From the NCBI GenBank assembly GCA_022448245.1, contig JAKVCO010000002.1, positions 59,373-123,372 of the forward strand: a stretch of 64,000 nt of DNA, in the 5' to 3' direction. How positions within the stretch are numbered: the first letter of the stretch is position 1; each line of letters begins with the position of its first letter. The position numbers and the translations under genes are program-made. The notes under the pieces are model-generated. The model searched no databases. It saw only the letters and a program-made list of their open reading frames with translations, and was not told where the DNA came from. The stretch comes from Paracoccaceae bacterium. GTDB lineage: Bacteria > Pseudomonadota > Alphaproteobacteria > Rhodobacterales > Rhodobacteraceae. Of this stretch, positions 17,318 through 25,598 are shown in pieces.

Positions 17318-17899
17318 ATGGCGCTGCTCACGGGGCTTCTTTGGCCCTTGGAAAAGTTGAACGTGTTCCTGCTCGCCATTGGGCGTGTGTTGGCACTCGC
17401 CGCGCTCATGATCATGGTTGCGTTCATCTGCTACCAGATTTTCATGCGCCTGTTTTTTGACGCTCCAAACTGGACCGAAGAAGGTGCACGCTTTCTGATG
17501 CTCTGGATGACGGGGCTGATTGCACCTCTGGCCTACCGACAGGGCGGGTTTGTTGCCATCGACATGCTCGAACGCGCGCTTCCACGGGTGCTTGCGGCGG
17601 TTCTGACCCTCGTTCTTCTGGTGTGCGGCCTTCTCGTTATTTGGACCTGTGCGACGCTTGGGTGGGACAACGTGAACAGCTTCACCGGCCGCGGCACGTC
17701 CGCGTCGCTTCGGCTGCCGCTGGACTGGTTCGGCGGAGAGCGCATCAAGTTCAAGAACAGCTGGGCGTTCTCCTCGCTCTTCGTGGGTTTCTGCCTGCTT
17801 CTCCTGGTGAATATCGAACTGATACTGCGCCAGGTTATTACGCTCTTTGGCGGTGGCGATTATCTCAAACCACTTGAAGATGCGGGGCCAATTGACTGA
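17318..17899 (+). CDS. TRAP transporter small permease DctQ-type
   Basis: This 193-residue membrane protein has four hydrophobic helices, including LALAALMIMVAFICYQIFMR and VLTLVLLVCGLLVIW. NWTEEGARFLMLWMTGLIAP matches the conserved DctQ motif (EE..R..) between helices 1 and 2. The start ATG 17318 follows GGGAGGGAGA. Its stop overlaps the large permease start (TGATG). DctQ and DctM together form the Na+-driven TRAP permease; the position after the monooxygenase operon suggests it imports that pathway's substrate. Confidence 0.9.
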   Translation: MALLTGLLWPLEKLNVFLLAIGRVLALAALMIMVAFICYQIFMRLFFDAPNWTEEGARFLMLWMTGLIAPLAYRQGGFVAIDMLERALPRVLAAVLTLVLLVCGLLVIWTCATLGWDNVNSFTGRGTSASLRLPLDWFGGERIKFKNSWAFSSLFVGFCLLLLVNIELILRQVITLFGGGDYLKPLEDAGPID

Positions 17900-19398
17900 T
17901 GCTTATCTGGTTCCTTCCCGTCTTCTTGGTGCTCTTGCTCATCGGCCTGCCGGTCGTGTTCGGACTGTTGCTCGCCCCCGGCGCGCTTCTTGTTCTCGAT
18001 GGCAGCGAGCGCGACCTCGCGGTGCTCTATCGTAACCTCTACAACGGCATCGATAGCTTCCCGCTGATGGCCCTGCCCTTCTTCATGCTCGCTGGCGAGA
18101 TCATGAACCGCGGCGGCATCACCATCCGCCTTGTTGAGTTCAGCCAAGCCATCATGGGCCACCTGCGCGGCGGCCTCGCACAGGTGAACATCCTCAGCTC
18201 CATCCTATTTGCAGGCCTGTCCGGCTCTGCTGTGGCTGACACGTCGGCCTTGGGTTCCACGCTAATCCCCGCGATGGAGAAGCAGGGCTACACGCGCCGT
18301 TTTGCGGCCGCGATCACCGCGGCATCCTCGGTCATCGGGCCGATCATCCCGCCCTCCGGCATCATGATCATCTACGCATATGTCATGGGCGAAAGCGTGG
18401 CCGCGCTGTTCCTTGCAGGTATCGTACCGGGCATCCTTGTGGGCGTTGGTCTCATGGTGATGGTGCGCCTCATGGCCGATCGCTACGACCTGCCCCCGGC
18501 AGAGCGCGTGGTGATTGCGAACCAGACCATCAGCGGCGTCGAATATTGGACGTCCCTCATCCTGATCCGCGTCACGTTCGGCTTCTTCCTCTACCGTATC
18601 ATCGGTGGCTTTGGTGGCTTCTTTGCCGAAGACGCCCCGGCGAGCCAGTCCTGGATCAACCTGGCCCTCTTTGTCGCCTGCGCGGTCACCGTTGACCTGC
18701 TGCTGCGCCAGTATCGCAAGTCGGTCAGCCAAGACTTCCGCTTCACCTGCAAGAAGGCCGTCGCGCCGCTTCTGACGCCAGTCATCATCCTGGGCGGTAT
18801 CCTCGGCGGCTTCATGACGCCCACGGAGGCCTCGGTTATCGCGGTGGTCTACGCCCTCTTCGTCAGCTTCTTCGTATTGGGCTCCATGAAGGTCACCGAC
18901 CTCACTGGCATCTTTGCCCGCGCGGCGCTGGCATCTTCGGCGGTTCTTATCCTCGTGGGCGCTGCGGTGAGCTTTAAGACAGTCGTCGCGCTGTCCGGTG
19001 CGCCTCAGATCCTTGCAGAGTTCATCCTGAGCCTGTCCGAGAACCCGCTGATCCTGCTCCTGCTGATCAACCTTCTCCTCTTCGTGGTGGGTATGTTCCT
19101 CGACGCAGGGCCCGCGATCATTATCCTTGGGCCAATCTTGGGACCGATCTTCGTCGACCTCGGCGTCCACCCGGTGCACTTCGCGATCATCATGAGCGTG
19201 AACCTCACCGTGGGCCTCGCCACACCGCCCATGGGGCTCGTCTTATTCGTCGCCGCGAGTGTCAGTCGCGAGAAGGTTGAGACGATCTCCAAGGCTATTC
19301 TGCCGTTCCTTGCTGTCGAAGTAGCCGTGATCTTCCTGATCACTTACTTCCCGGCAATTTCCATGACGATCCCGCGTCTGACCGGGTTCGTCCAATAA
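17899..19398 (+). CDS. TRAP transporter large permease DctM-type
   Basis: This 499-residue polytopic protein (about 12-13 helices) has DctM signatures: PLMALPFFMLAGEIMNRGGI, LAQVNILSSILFAGLSGSA, IGPIIPPSGIMIIYAYVMGE and PPMGLVLFVAASVSRE near the C-terminus. An unusually long linker around residues 200-290 contains two extra hydrophobic stretches. It is translationally coupled to the DctQ gene. The large permease carries the transport path and accepts substrate from the DctP protein. Confidence 0.93.
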   Translation: MLIWFLPVFLVLLLIGLPVVFGLLLAPGALLVLDGSERDLAVLYRNLYNGIDSFPLMALPFFMLAGEIMNRGGITIRLVEFSQAIMGHLRGGLAQVNILSSILFAGLSGSAVADTSALGSTLIPAMEKQGYTRRFAAAITAASSVIGPIIPPSGIMIIYAYVMGESVAALFLAGIVPGILVGVGLMVMVRLMADRYDLPPAERVVIANQTISGVEYWTSLILIRVTFGFFLYRIIGGFGGFFAEDAPASQSWINLALFVACAVTVDLLLRQYRKSVSQDFRFTCKKAVAPLLTPVIILGGILGGFMTPTEASVIAVVYALFVSFFVLGSMKVTDLTGIFARAALASSAVLILVGAAVSFKTVVALSGAPQILAEFILSLSENPLILLLLINLLLFVVGMFLDAGPAIIILGPILGPIFVDLGVHPVHFAIIMSVNLTVGLATPPMGLVLFVAASVSREKVETISKAILPFLAVEVAVIFLITYFPAISMTIPRLTGFVQ

Positions 19399-19450
19399 TC
19401 CGGGCGGGTCTAGACCCACCGATCCTGACCAAAGCATAGGGAGGTATCAC

Positions 19451-20521
19451 ATGCTCAAAGGTCTCACCAAGGCGGCTCTCGCAGCCGGCTTCCTCGCCGG
19501 TTCGGCGATCACCGCCTACGCGGACGGCCATGCGCAGTTCAACATCCGCGCCACGGCAAACTCCAACGAGAACGACGAAGATTATGACGGCCTGGTGGTC
19601 TTCAAGAACTACGTCGAAGCGGCCTCCAATGGCGCGATCACCGTTGACCTGTTCATCGGCACGCAGCTTTGCGGCAACGGCACCGAGTGTCTGCAGGGTG
19701 TGTCCGACGGCTCCATCGACGTCTACATCTCCACCTCCGGCGGCGCAGCTGGCCTCTTTCCGTATGTGCAGGTTCTGGACCTGCCCTACCTGATGGCCGA
19801 CGACCGCGTGGCAGAGCACGTTCTCTCCCAGACGGACTTCACGCGCACCATGCGTGGCAAGATCCTTGAGGACAGCGACGACACAATCCGCCTGATGACG
19901 ATCGGTAATACCGGCGGCTGGCGCAACTTTGCCAACACCAAGCGCCGCCTTGCAGAGCCCGCCGATTTCGACGGCCTCAAGCTGCGTACGGTTGTGGCTG
20001 ACCTGCCCCAGGAACTCGTCCGCGCACTGGGTGCATCGCCCACGCCGATCCCGTGGCCGGAGCTCTTCACGTCCTTCCAGACGGGCGTGGTTGACGGCTC
20101 CAAGAACGGCATCACCGACATCATGGGCATGAAGTTCCCCGACGCGGGCCTTCAGTACGTGACGCTCGACGGCCACGCCTACATGGGCGCGCTGTGGTAC
20201 ATGAACAACCAGAAGTTCATGGAAATGGATGAGGGCCTGCGCCGCGTTGTCGTTGACGGCTTCTATGCTCTGCAGCAGGCAACGTTCGCCTCGCCGAAGC
20301 GTAAGTCCATCCAGGCATATGCTGACTTCGTGGCCGGCGGCGGTGACCTCTACGTCCCGACGCCTGACCAGAAAGCAGCCTTTGCTGAAGCAGCTCAGCC
20401 GGTTCTCGGCTGGTTCACGGAGAACGTGGACGGCGGTGAGGAAATCCTCGGCGCACTTCAGTCCGCTGTGGCCGAAGCAGAAGCCGCACTGGGCGACGCA
20501 CGCGCTTCCGACCTCCAGTAA
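19451..20521 (+). CDS. TRAP transporter substrate-binding protein DctP-type
   Basis: This 356-residue periplasmic protein has a Sec signal peptide (cleavage predicted after AITAYA, about residue 24) and a strong ribosome site GGGAGG before ATG 19451. The core motif LKLRTVVADLPQELVRALG holds the conserved Arg that pairs with a ligand carboxylate or other anion, and WPELFTSFQTGVVDGSKNG is the usual DctP sequence. It is followed by a strong terminator, making it the last gene of the 14.7-20.5 kb operon. An anionic ligand such as a carboxylate or sulfonate is expected. Confidence 0.93.
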   Translation: MLKGLTKAALAAGFLAGSAITAYADGHAQFNIRATANSNENDEDYDGLVVFKNYVEAASNGAITVDLFIGTQLCGNGTECLQGVSDGSIDVYISTSGGAAGLFPYVQVLDLPYLMADDRVAEHVLSQTDFTRTMRGKILEDSDDTIRLMTIGNTGGWRNFANTKRRLAEPADFDGLKLRTVVADLPQELVRALGASPTPIPWPELFTSFQTGVVDGSKNGITDIMGMKFPDAGLQYVTLDGHAYMGALWYMNNQKFMEMDEGLRRVVVDGFYALQQATFASPKRKSIQAYADFVAGGGDLYVPTPDQKAAFAEAAQPVLGWFTENVDGGEEILGALQSAVAEAEAALGDARASDLQ

Positions 20522-20538
20522 GGTCTAGCCTGAAATTG

Positions 20539-20570
20539 AAAGGGCGCGTCTACTCGGCGCGCCCTTTTGC
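20539..20570 (+). terminator. Rho-independent terminator after TRAP operon
   Basis: There is a perfect 10-bp stem AAAGGGCGCG (20539-20548) / CGCGCCCTTT (20558-20567) with a 9-nt loop and a T run. It ends the monooxygenase-TRAP operon 18 bases after the DctP stop. Confidence 0.9.
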
Positions 20571-20610
20571 TTGTCATGGAACCGTCACTGGACGTCCCTA
20601 TGTCTGTGTG

Positions 20611-21849
20611 ATGAGTAACCCCAAATCCAACCAGCAAGCATTCCCCATGACATCTCTTCCCAACGTTCATCAGGCCGAACCCATCCCAGAAGCAGCCCGT
20701 GCGGCACTGGACGAGCTGATGCAGACCGCCGACCTTTTCCGTTACACGTCCGAGAACTCACCGGTCGCCCAGCTGGAGGAGGCTTTTTCCGCCCATATGG
20801 GGGTAAAATACGCCGTGGCCGTGGCCTCCTGCTCGGCGGCTCTTTTCCTGTCCCTCAAGGCGCTTGGATTGCCTCGTGGGGCGCGGGTCCTGATCCCCGA
20901 TTTCACCTTTGCGGCGGTGCCCTCGTCGGTGGTGCACGCGTAATGTGTGCCGGTTCTCGTCGAGGTGGGCGAGAATTACCGCATCGACATGGCCGACTTC
21001 GAGGCCCAGCTTGAGGGTGCTGACGCGGTGCTGATCTCGCACATGCGCGGCCATACCTCGGACATGGATCAGATCATGGCCTTGGCCGAAGCGCGCGATA
21101 TCCCCATCGTCGAAGACGCAGCCCATTCGCTGGGAACGCTTTGGAATGGTAAGAAGATTGGCACCTTGGGGCGCGTGGGCTGCTTTTCGTTTCAGTCCTA
21201 CAAAATGCTCAATGCAGGCGAAGGCGGCATCCTGATCACCGACGACGCCGATCTGGCTGCGCGGGTGGTCATTATGTCCGGCGCCTACGAGCATAACTGG
21301 AAGAAACACCCGGTCCTCGCCGAACCGTTCAGCCGCTGGCAAAACAAGCTCCCGCTCTACAACACGCGCATGTCGAACCTGAGCGCGGTGGTCATCAAAC
21401 CCCAACTTGCTGAGCTGGAGGACCGCTGCACGCGCGGTTTGCGCAACCACGACCACATGGTCGAGATCCTCAATGGCTCCGGCTTCTTTTACGTACCGCC
21501 GCCGCTGCCTCAGGAAACCCGCGCGCCGGACTCCATTCAGTTCAACTTGAAAGACTTCAGCGACGACGAAGCCCATGCCATCGTCATGGAACTGAAAGAA
21601 CGGCACCTCGGCGCGCAGATCTTTGGCATGTCGACAGACAACGCCCGCGCCTTCTGGAATTGGCAGTTTTTGCCAGCAGAGAGCATTCCCGGCGGTGATC
21701 TTCCGCAGACACGAACGATGTTGAAACGCGCGTGTGACGTTCGCCTGCCGGTGCGCTTGACCCTAGAAGAGGTTGAAGCCGTGGGCAACGCCGTGGTCGA
21801 TGCGGCCCGCGCCGCCAAAAGCGGGCCCCAAAGCGTCGCGGCCCAGTAG
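20611..21849 (+). pseudogene. DegT/DnrJ/EryC1-type aminotransferase interrupted by TAA
   Basis: One reading frame encodes both halves of a PLP aminotransferase of the DegT/DnrJ/EryC1/StrS family, but TAA at 20941-20943 stops it after VPSSVVHA. The same frame then continues C-VPVLVEVGENYRIDM to 21849. The upstream half holds the N-terminal fold (AVAVASCSAALFLSLKALGL). The downstream half holds EDAAHSLGTLWNGKK and the PLP-Lys motif SFQSYKMLNAGEGG. Start ATG 20611 or 20647. GTG 20947 could restart translation but would give a protein without the N-terminal domain. The lesion may be a real nonsense mutation or a sequence error. Confidence 0.85.
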
Positions 21850-21866
21850 CGGGCCGCCCCTTTTTC
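21838..21866 (+). terminator. Rho-independent terminator of DegT-type gene
   Basis: A stem GCGGCCC (21838-21844) / GGGCCGC (21851-21857) is followed by CCC and five T. The gene's TAG stop lies in the 6-nt loop. Confidence 0.8.
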
Positions 21867-21956
21867 CTGCCAATCGCGCCGTGCGTCAGCCCTGATCAGA
21901 GCTGCGGCAAATCTTCATGCTTTGACGTCTTGATTGCTGCGTAAGCCCCGGTAATC

Positions 21957-22427
21957 TCAACGAAACGGGTACATCCATACACGGTAGTCATCGATTAGGA
22001 TATTGGCATGTTCGATCTGTTCCGGCGTCATTTTCTTGATCACCTCTTCCATGGAGATCGCGGCATCCGGATCGCCGCCAATGGCGCTGAGAACGTACCA
22101 CATGTAAGCGCGCGTGAGGTCGGGCGCGGGCATGCCGAGGCCCACCTCGTAGTACCAGCCAACCCCCGATTGCGCGCCCGGATGTCCCTTCATGGCGCTG
22201 CGCAGATACCACTCGAAGGCACGCACAAAGTCCTGCTCGACGCCGAGACCCAGCGCGTACATGACACCGATCAGCTCTTCAGCGTCGGCGTTGCCGGAGC
22301 GCGCGGCGGGCCAAAAGGCTTCGAGCGCCTCTTCAAAGCGCCCCTCTTCCATCAGATCGCGCGCTTCCTCGATCTCGGCCATGGCTGGCGTCGCAAGGAA
22401 CGAAAGTACCATCAAAAGCTTGCGCAT
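21957..22427 (-). CDS. Sel1-repeat protein, exported
   Basis: This 156-residue protein has a Sec signal peptide (MRKLLMVLSFLATPAMA). Three Sel1-like (TPR-related) repeats follow: NADAEELIGVMYALGLGVEQ, HPGAQSGVGWYYEVGLGMP and DPDAAISMEEVI. AAGGG lies upstream of ATG 22427. Sel1 repeats mediate protein contacts. Its 5' end nearly abuts the start of the divergent peroxidase gene, so its promoter would lie inside that coding region. Confidence 0.82.
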   Translation of the reverse strand: MRKLLMVLSFLATPAMAEIEEARDLMEEGRFEEALEAFWPAARSGNADAEELIGVMYALGLGVEQDFVRAFEWYLRSAMKGHPGAQSGVGWYYEVGLGMPAPDLTRAYMWYVLSAIGGDPDAAISMEEVIKKMTPEQIEHANILIDDYRVWMYPFR

Positions 22428-23711
22428 GTGCTTGCCCTTTATGTGATCGCGTCGCCATCAGTGGCCGAGCGCATTTCCAGCGATGATTTTCTGCCTTTCG
22501 ACGAAGATCAAGCCAAGATCGGGCAACTTCTGTTTTACGATAGGGTTCTGTCGGGGAATATGAACATCTCTTGCGGAACCTGCCATCACCATTCGATGCA
22601 TGGCGGCGATGGATTGAGCCTTGGAATCGGCGAAGGTGGGGTCGGGCTTGGGCCGGAACGCACCGCCGGGACGGGCGATGACCGGATCAAGAAACGGGTG
22701 CCGCGATCGGCACCAACCCTTTGGAATCTTGGTCATAAAGACGTCCGCATTCTGTTCCACGATGGCCGGCTTTCGATTTCGGATATCTATGGCAATGGCT
22801 TCAACTCCCCCGCGGAGGAATGGCTGCCCCAGGGACTTGAGAACATCATCGCAGCTCAGGCCGTTTTGCCGCTGACCGCGCAGTTTGAGATGGCCGGCAA
22901 CCCGAAAGAAAACGAGGTCGCTGGCGCCATTCACGATCGCATCGACGCCGCCTGGCCCATCATCGCCAAGCGCGTGCGCGTGATCCCGGAATACGGAGAC
23001 ATGTTCGTGGAGGCTTTTGATCACATCGACGCCGCCGAAGAGGTCACCATAGTCGAGGTCGCCAATGCTCTGGGCGCCTTTATCGGGCGCGAATGGCAAA
23101 GCTACGACAGCCCCTATGACGCGTGGCTCGATGGCACACCGCTTCCTGCCGCCGCCGAACGCGGACGCGCACTTTTCTTTGGCAAAGCTGGCTGCGTCGA
23201 TTGTCACAGCGGGCCTTTGTTCTCGGATCAGGAGTTTCATGCGTTAGGCCTGCCCGCCTTCGGCCCCGGCCGCACCCGGCGCTTTGACCCGATGCCGCGC
23301 GATGTGGGCCGCATGGGCGAGACTGACAGCCTGGAGGACGCCTACCGCTTCCGCACCCCGTCCCTGCGCAACGTGGCACTGACCGCGCCCTATGGGCACA
23401 ACGGCGCCTACCCAACCTTGGGGGGCATGCTGCGCCACCATCGCGACCCGATTGCGGCACGGGCCGAGTGGACACAAGACATGGCCAAGCTCCCTCAGGC
23501 TGAGTGGCTGCAAGCCATTGATTTCGTGATCCAATCCGACACGCGGGAAATGGCGCGGCAATTAGCAAAGCTCGACCTGACCGGCATCGATGTGACCGAT
23601 GCAGAGCTTGATGATCTGGAGGCGTTCTTACATGCGCTGACCGGTGAAACGGCCGAGGCACGCCCCCTAGGTCGCCCCGATACGGTGCCCTCGGGCCTGC
23701 CCGTCGACTAG
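22428..23711 (+). CDS. MauG / di-haem cytochrome c peroxidase family protein
   Basis: This protein is about 427 residues with two c-type haem sites: CGTCH near residue 49 and CVDCH near residue 256. Conserved surroundings include LGQLLFYDRVLSGNMNISC-type spacing, FRTPSLRNVALTAPYGHNGAYPTL and ELDDLEAFLHALTGE, typical of the CCP/MauG family. Such proteins reduce H2O2 or perform radical oxidation in the periplasm. The 5' end is uncertain: no ATG with a ribosome site is visible, GTG 22428 gives a short hydrophobic leader (LALYVIASPSVA), and GTG 22446 or 22464 are alternatives. Cytochrome c maturation would be required. Confidence 0.8.
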   Translation: MLALYVIASPSVAERISSDDFLPFDEDQAKIGQLLFYDRVLSGNMNISCGTCHHHSMHGGDGLSLGIGEGGVGLGPERTAGTGDDRIKKRVPRSAPTLWNLGHKDVRILFHDGRLSISDIYGNGFNSPAEEWLPQGLENIIAAQAVLPLTAQFEMAGNPKENEVAGAIHDRIDAAWPIIAKRVRVIPEYGDMFVEAFDHIDAAEEVTIVEVANALGAFIGREWQSYDSPYDAWLDGTPLPAAAERGRALFFGKAGCVDCHSGPLFSDQEFHALGLPAFGPGRTRRFDPMPRDVGRMGETDSLEDAYRFRTPSLRNVALTAPYGHNGAYPTLGGMLRHHRDPIAARAEWTQDMAKLPQAEWLQAIDFVIQSDTREMARQLAKLDLTGIDVTDAELDDLEAFLHALTGETAEARPLGRPDTVPSGLPVD

Positions 23712-23714
23712 GCG

Positions 23715-24932
23715 CTAAGCGACGATCAGTATACCCAGATCGGCCACATTGGTGCCGGTCCCACCGGTCATGAGAAGCCCACCGCCGGCCTTGAGCACAG
23801 GATATGCGTCGTTATTAAGCAGCCCCGCCTCGACATCCGTTCTTGCGCGCAACTGCGCGATGATTTCAGCGTCCACGACACCGCCTGCGGCATCGGTTGG
23901 ACCGTCGCGACCGTCCGTGCCGCCTTGCAAGTAGACCCACGTCCGGCGCGATTTCTCAAGGTGAAGCGCGACCCGCAGCGCAAGCTCCTGATTGCGGCCA
24001 CCCTTGCCGGTGCCCTGCAGCTGCACGGTGGTTTCGCCGCCAAAGAGGTGAATCCCTACGTCCGTTGTACCCGCGACGCGGCGCGCGGCATCCTCCACAT
24101 CGCCGGTCAGCGCTGGGGAGTGGATGTGCAGCGGCATGCCCGCCGCTTTCGCCGCCCCCGCCATCGCCATCACGGACTGCGTGTTGGACCCGACGAGCTC
24201 ATTTTCCGCTTCAGGCGTATCACCGGTGATCGAAGGCCGGCTCAACACCTCTTGGACGGAGGATGGCAGCTGAGACCAGATGCCATAGCTCTCGCAGATC
24301 GCCTTTGCCTCCGCCGGGCTGCCAAGCGGCGCTGCCGTTGGCCCACTGGCAATGGCGCGAAGATCGTCGCCCACCACATCTGACAGGATCAACGCCCGCA
24401 CCTTGGCAGGCGCTGCAGCGCGCAACATGCCCCCGCCCTTCAGGCGTGACAGACACTGACGCACCAGATTCATTTCGGTGATCTCCGCCCCTGACGCCAA
24501 GAGCGCCTCGCTGACGGCAGCCTTGTCCGCAAGGGTCAGCCCCGCGGCAGGTGCAGGCAACAACGCAGAGCCACCGCCCGAAATCAGCGCCAGCACATCT
24601 TGCTGAGCGTCCCTCAGCAGCTCCTCCACAGCGAGCCCTGCGTCCAGCCCTACCTCATCCGGCACCGGATGCGCCGAGGCAAAGACCCGCGCGCCCGCAA
24701 TGTCGCGCGCATTTTCAGGGTTGGTGACGACCAGAACGGCTCCCGGCGCGTCGCTGCATTCAAGGGCAGCTTCAGCCATGCGCACAGCGGCCTTGCCCAC
24801 AGCAACGATAGGCGTGCCCTTGGGCACAGACTTGCGGGTCAAAGCCGCCTTCACGGCATCATAAGGGTCAGCGGCGACAACGCCGGCATCGAAGACGGAT
24901 CGCGCCAGTGCACGCATTTCAGATAGCGTCAT
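23715..24932 (-). CDS. Glycerate 2-kinase (MOFRL family)
   Basis: This 405-residue type II glycerate kinase (GckA/TtuD-like) phosphorylates D-glycerate to 2-phosphoglycerate with ATP. Motifs: IVAVGKAAVRMAEAAL, ALISGGGSALLPAPAAGLTL, LILSDVVGDDLRAIASGPT and the C-terminal MOFRL region (GGETTVQLQGTGKGGRNQEL, GTDGRDGPTDAAGG). It begins 6 bases after the GntR stop. It is the last gene of a four-gene minus-strand operon, which points to feeding a C3/C4 acid-sugar product into glycolysis. Confidence 0.92.
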   Translation of the reverse strand: MTLSEMRALARSVFDAGVVAADPYDAVKAALTRKSVPKGTPIVAVGKAAVRMAEAALECSDAPGAVLVVTNPENARDIAGARVFASAHPVPDEVGLDAGLAVEELLRDAQQDVLALISGGGSALLPAPAAGLTLADKAAVSEALLASGAEITEMNLVRQCLSRLKGGGMLRAAAPAKVRALILSDVVGDDLRAIASGPTAAPLGSPAEAKAICESYGIWSQLPSSVQEVLSRPSITGDTPEAENELVGSNTQSVMAMAGAAKAAGMPLHIHSPALTGDVEDAARRVAGTTDVGIHLFGGETTVQLQGTGKGGRNQELALRVALHLEKSRRTWVYLQGGTDGRDGPTDAAGGVVDAEIIAQLRARTDVEAGLLNNDAYPVLKAGGGLLMTGGTGTNVADLGILIVA

Positions 24933-24938
24933 CGGGCC

Positions 24939-25598
24939 TCACAACCAGTTGAGTTGGTGGGCCTTTAGCAAATCGGTCAGCAGCAAGCGAGCCCCGTCAC
25001 GGTGTTGTTCATGCAAGCTGCGCGCGGCCTTGCCATCACCGGCTTTGATCGCGGCCAGAACGGCACGGTGATCTTCGTTCGATCGGGTCGGAAGCGGGCG
25101 CAAACGCAGGGTGATCATCCGCGCGCGGCGCACCTGATCGGCGTAGATTTGAGCCGCTTCTTCCATCCGCGCGTTGCCAGAGGCGACGACAAGTGCGCTG
25201 TGAAACGCATCATCAGCCGTTGCCCAAGCCTCGAGATCTTTCATCTCCAGCGCATGATCCATTGCATCGATGGCCGTTTGCAGCGGGGCGAGGTCTTGCT
25301 CGGTCAGTCCGCGCTCGGCTGCGTGGCCAGCGGCCGCCGCCTCGAGCGCTGTGAGCACTTCGTAGATTTCATTCATGTCTTCTGGGCTTAGCCCCACGAT
25401 CCGCGCACCGTGGCGGGGCCGTATTGCGACGAGCCCCTGTTCCTGCAGCTTGGTCAGCGCTTCGCGCACGGGTGTCCGTGACAATCCCAGACGCTCCGCA
25501 AGCTCGGCCTCTAAGTGATCGGATCCGGGCGGTAAGGCCCCGGAGAAGATCAGTTTTCTCAGGGCCTCGGTGGCGCGCTGCGTAGCAGTCTCGGTCAT
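24939..25598 (-). CDS. GntR-family regulator, FadR/FCD type
   Basis: This 219-residue regulator has an N-terminal winged helix (GSDHLEAELAERLGLSRTPV, REALTKLQEQGLV) and a helical FCD domain (EVLTALEAAAAGHAAERG, ADDAFHSALVVASGN, RSNEDHRAVLAAIKAGDG) whose Asp/His residues bind a metal and carboxylate ligand. ATG 25598 overlaps the upstream dehydrogenase stop (ATGA). It probably regulates its own operon and the divergent genes through the repeats at 27709-27740. Confidence 0.9.
   Translation of the reverse strand: MTETATQRATEALRKLIFSGALPPGSDHLEAELAERLGLSRTPVREALTKLQEQGLVAIRPRHGARIVGLSPEDMNEIYEVLTALEAAAAGHAAERGLTEQDLAPLQTAIDAMDHALEMKDLEAWATADDAFHSALVVASGNARMEEAAQIYADQVRRARMITLRLRPLPTRSNEDHRAVLAAIKAGDGKAARSLHEQHRDGARLLLTDLLKAHQLNWL

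Noticed and set aside
18262..19179. 305-residue antisense frame over the DctM gene
   Set aside because: Composition is Asp/His/Arg-rich repeats of codon-shadow type; DctM on the other strand is certain.
22008..22427. Upstream extension of the peroxidase frame through the Sel1 gene
   Set aside because: It is antisense to a well-formed exported Sel1 protein and has no peroxidase similarity before about 22,428.
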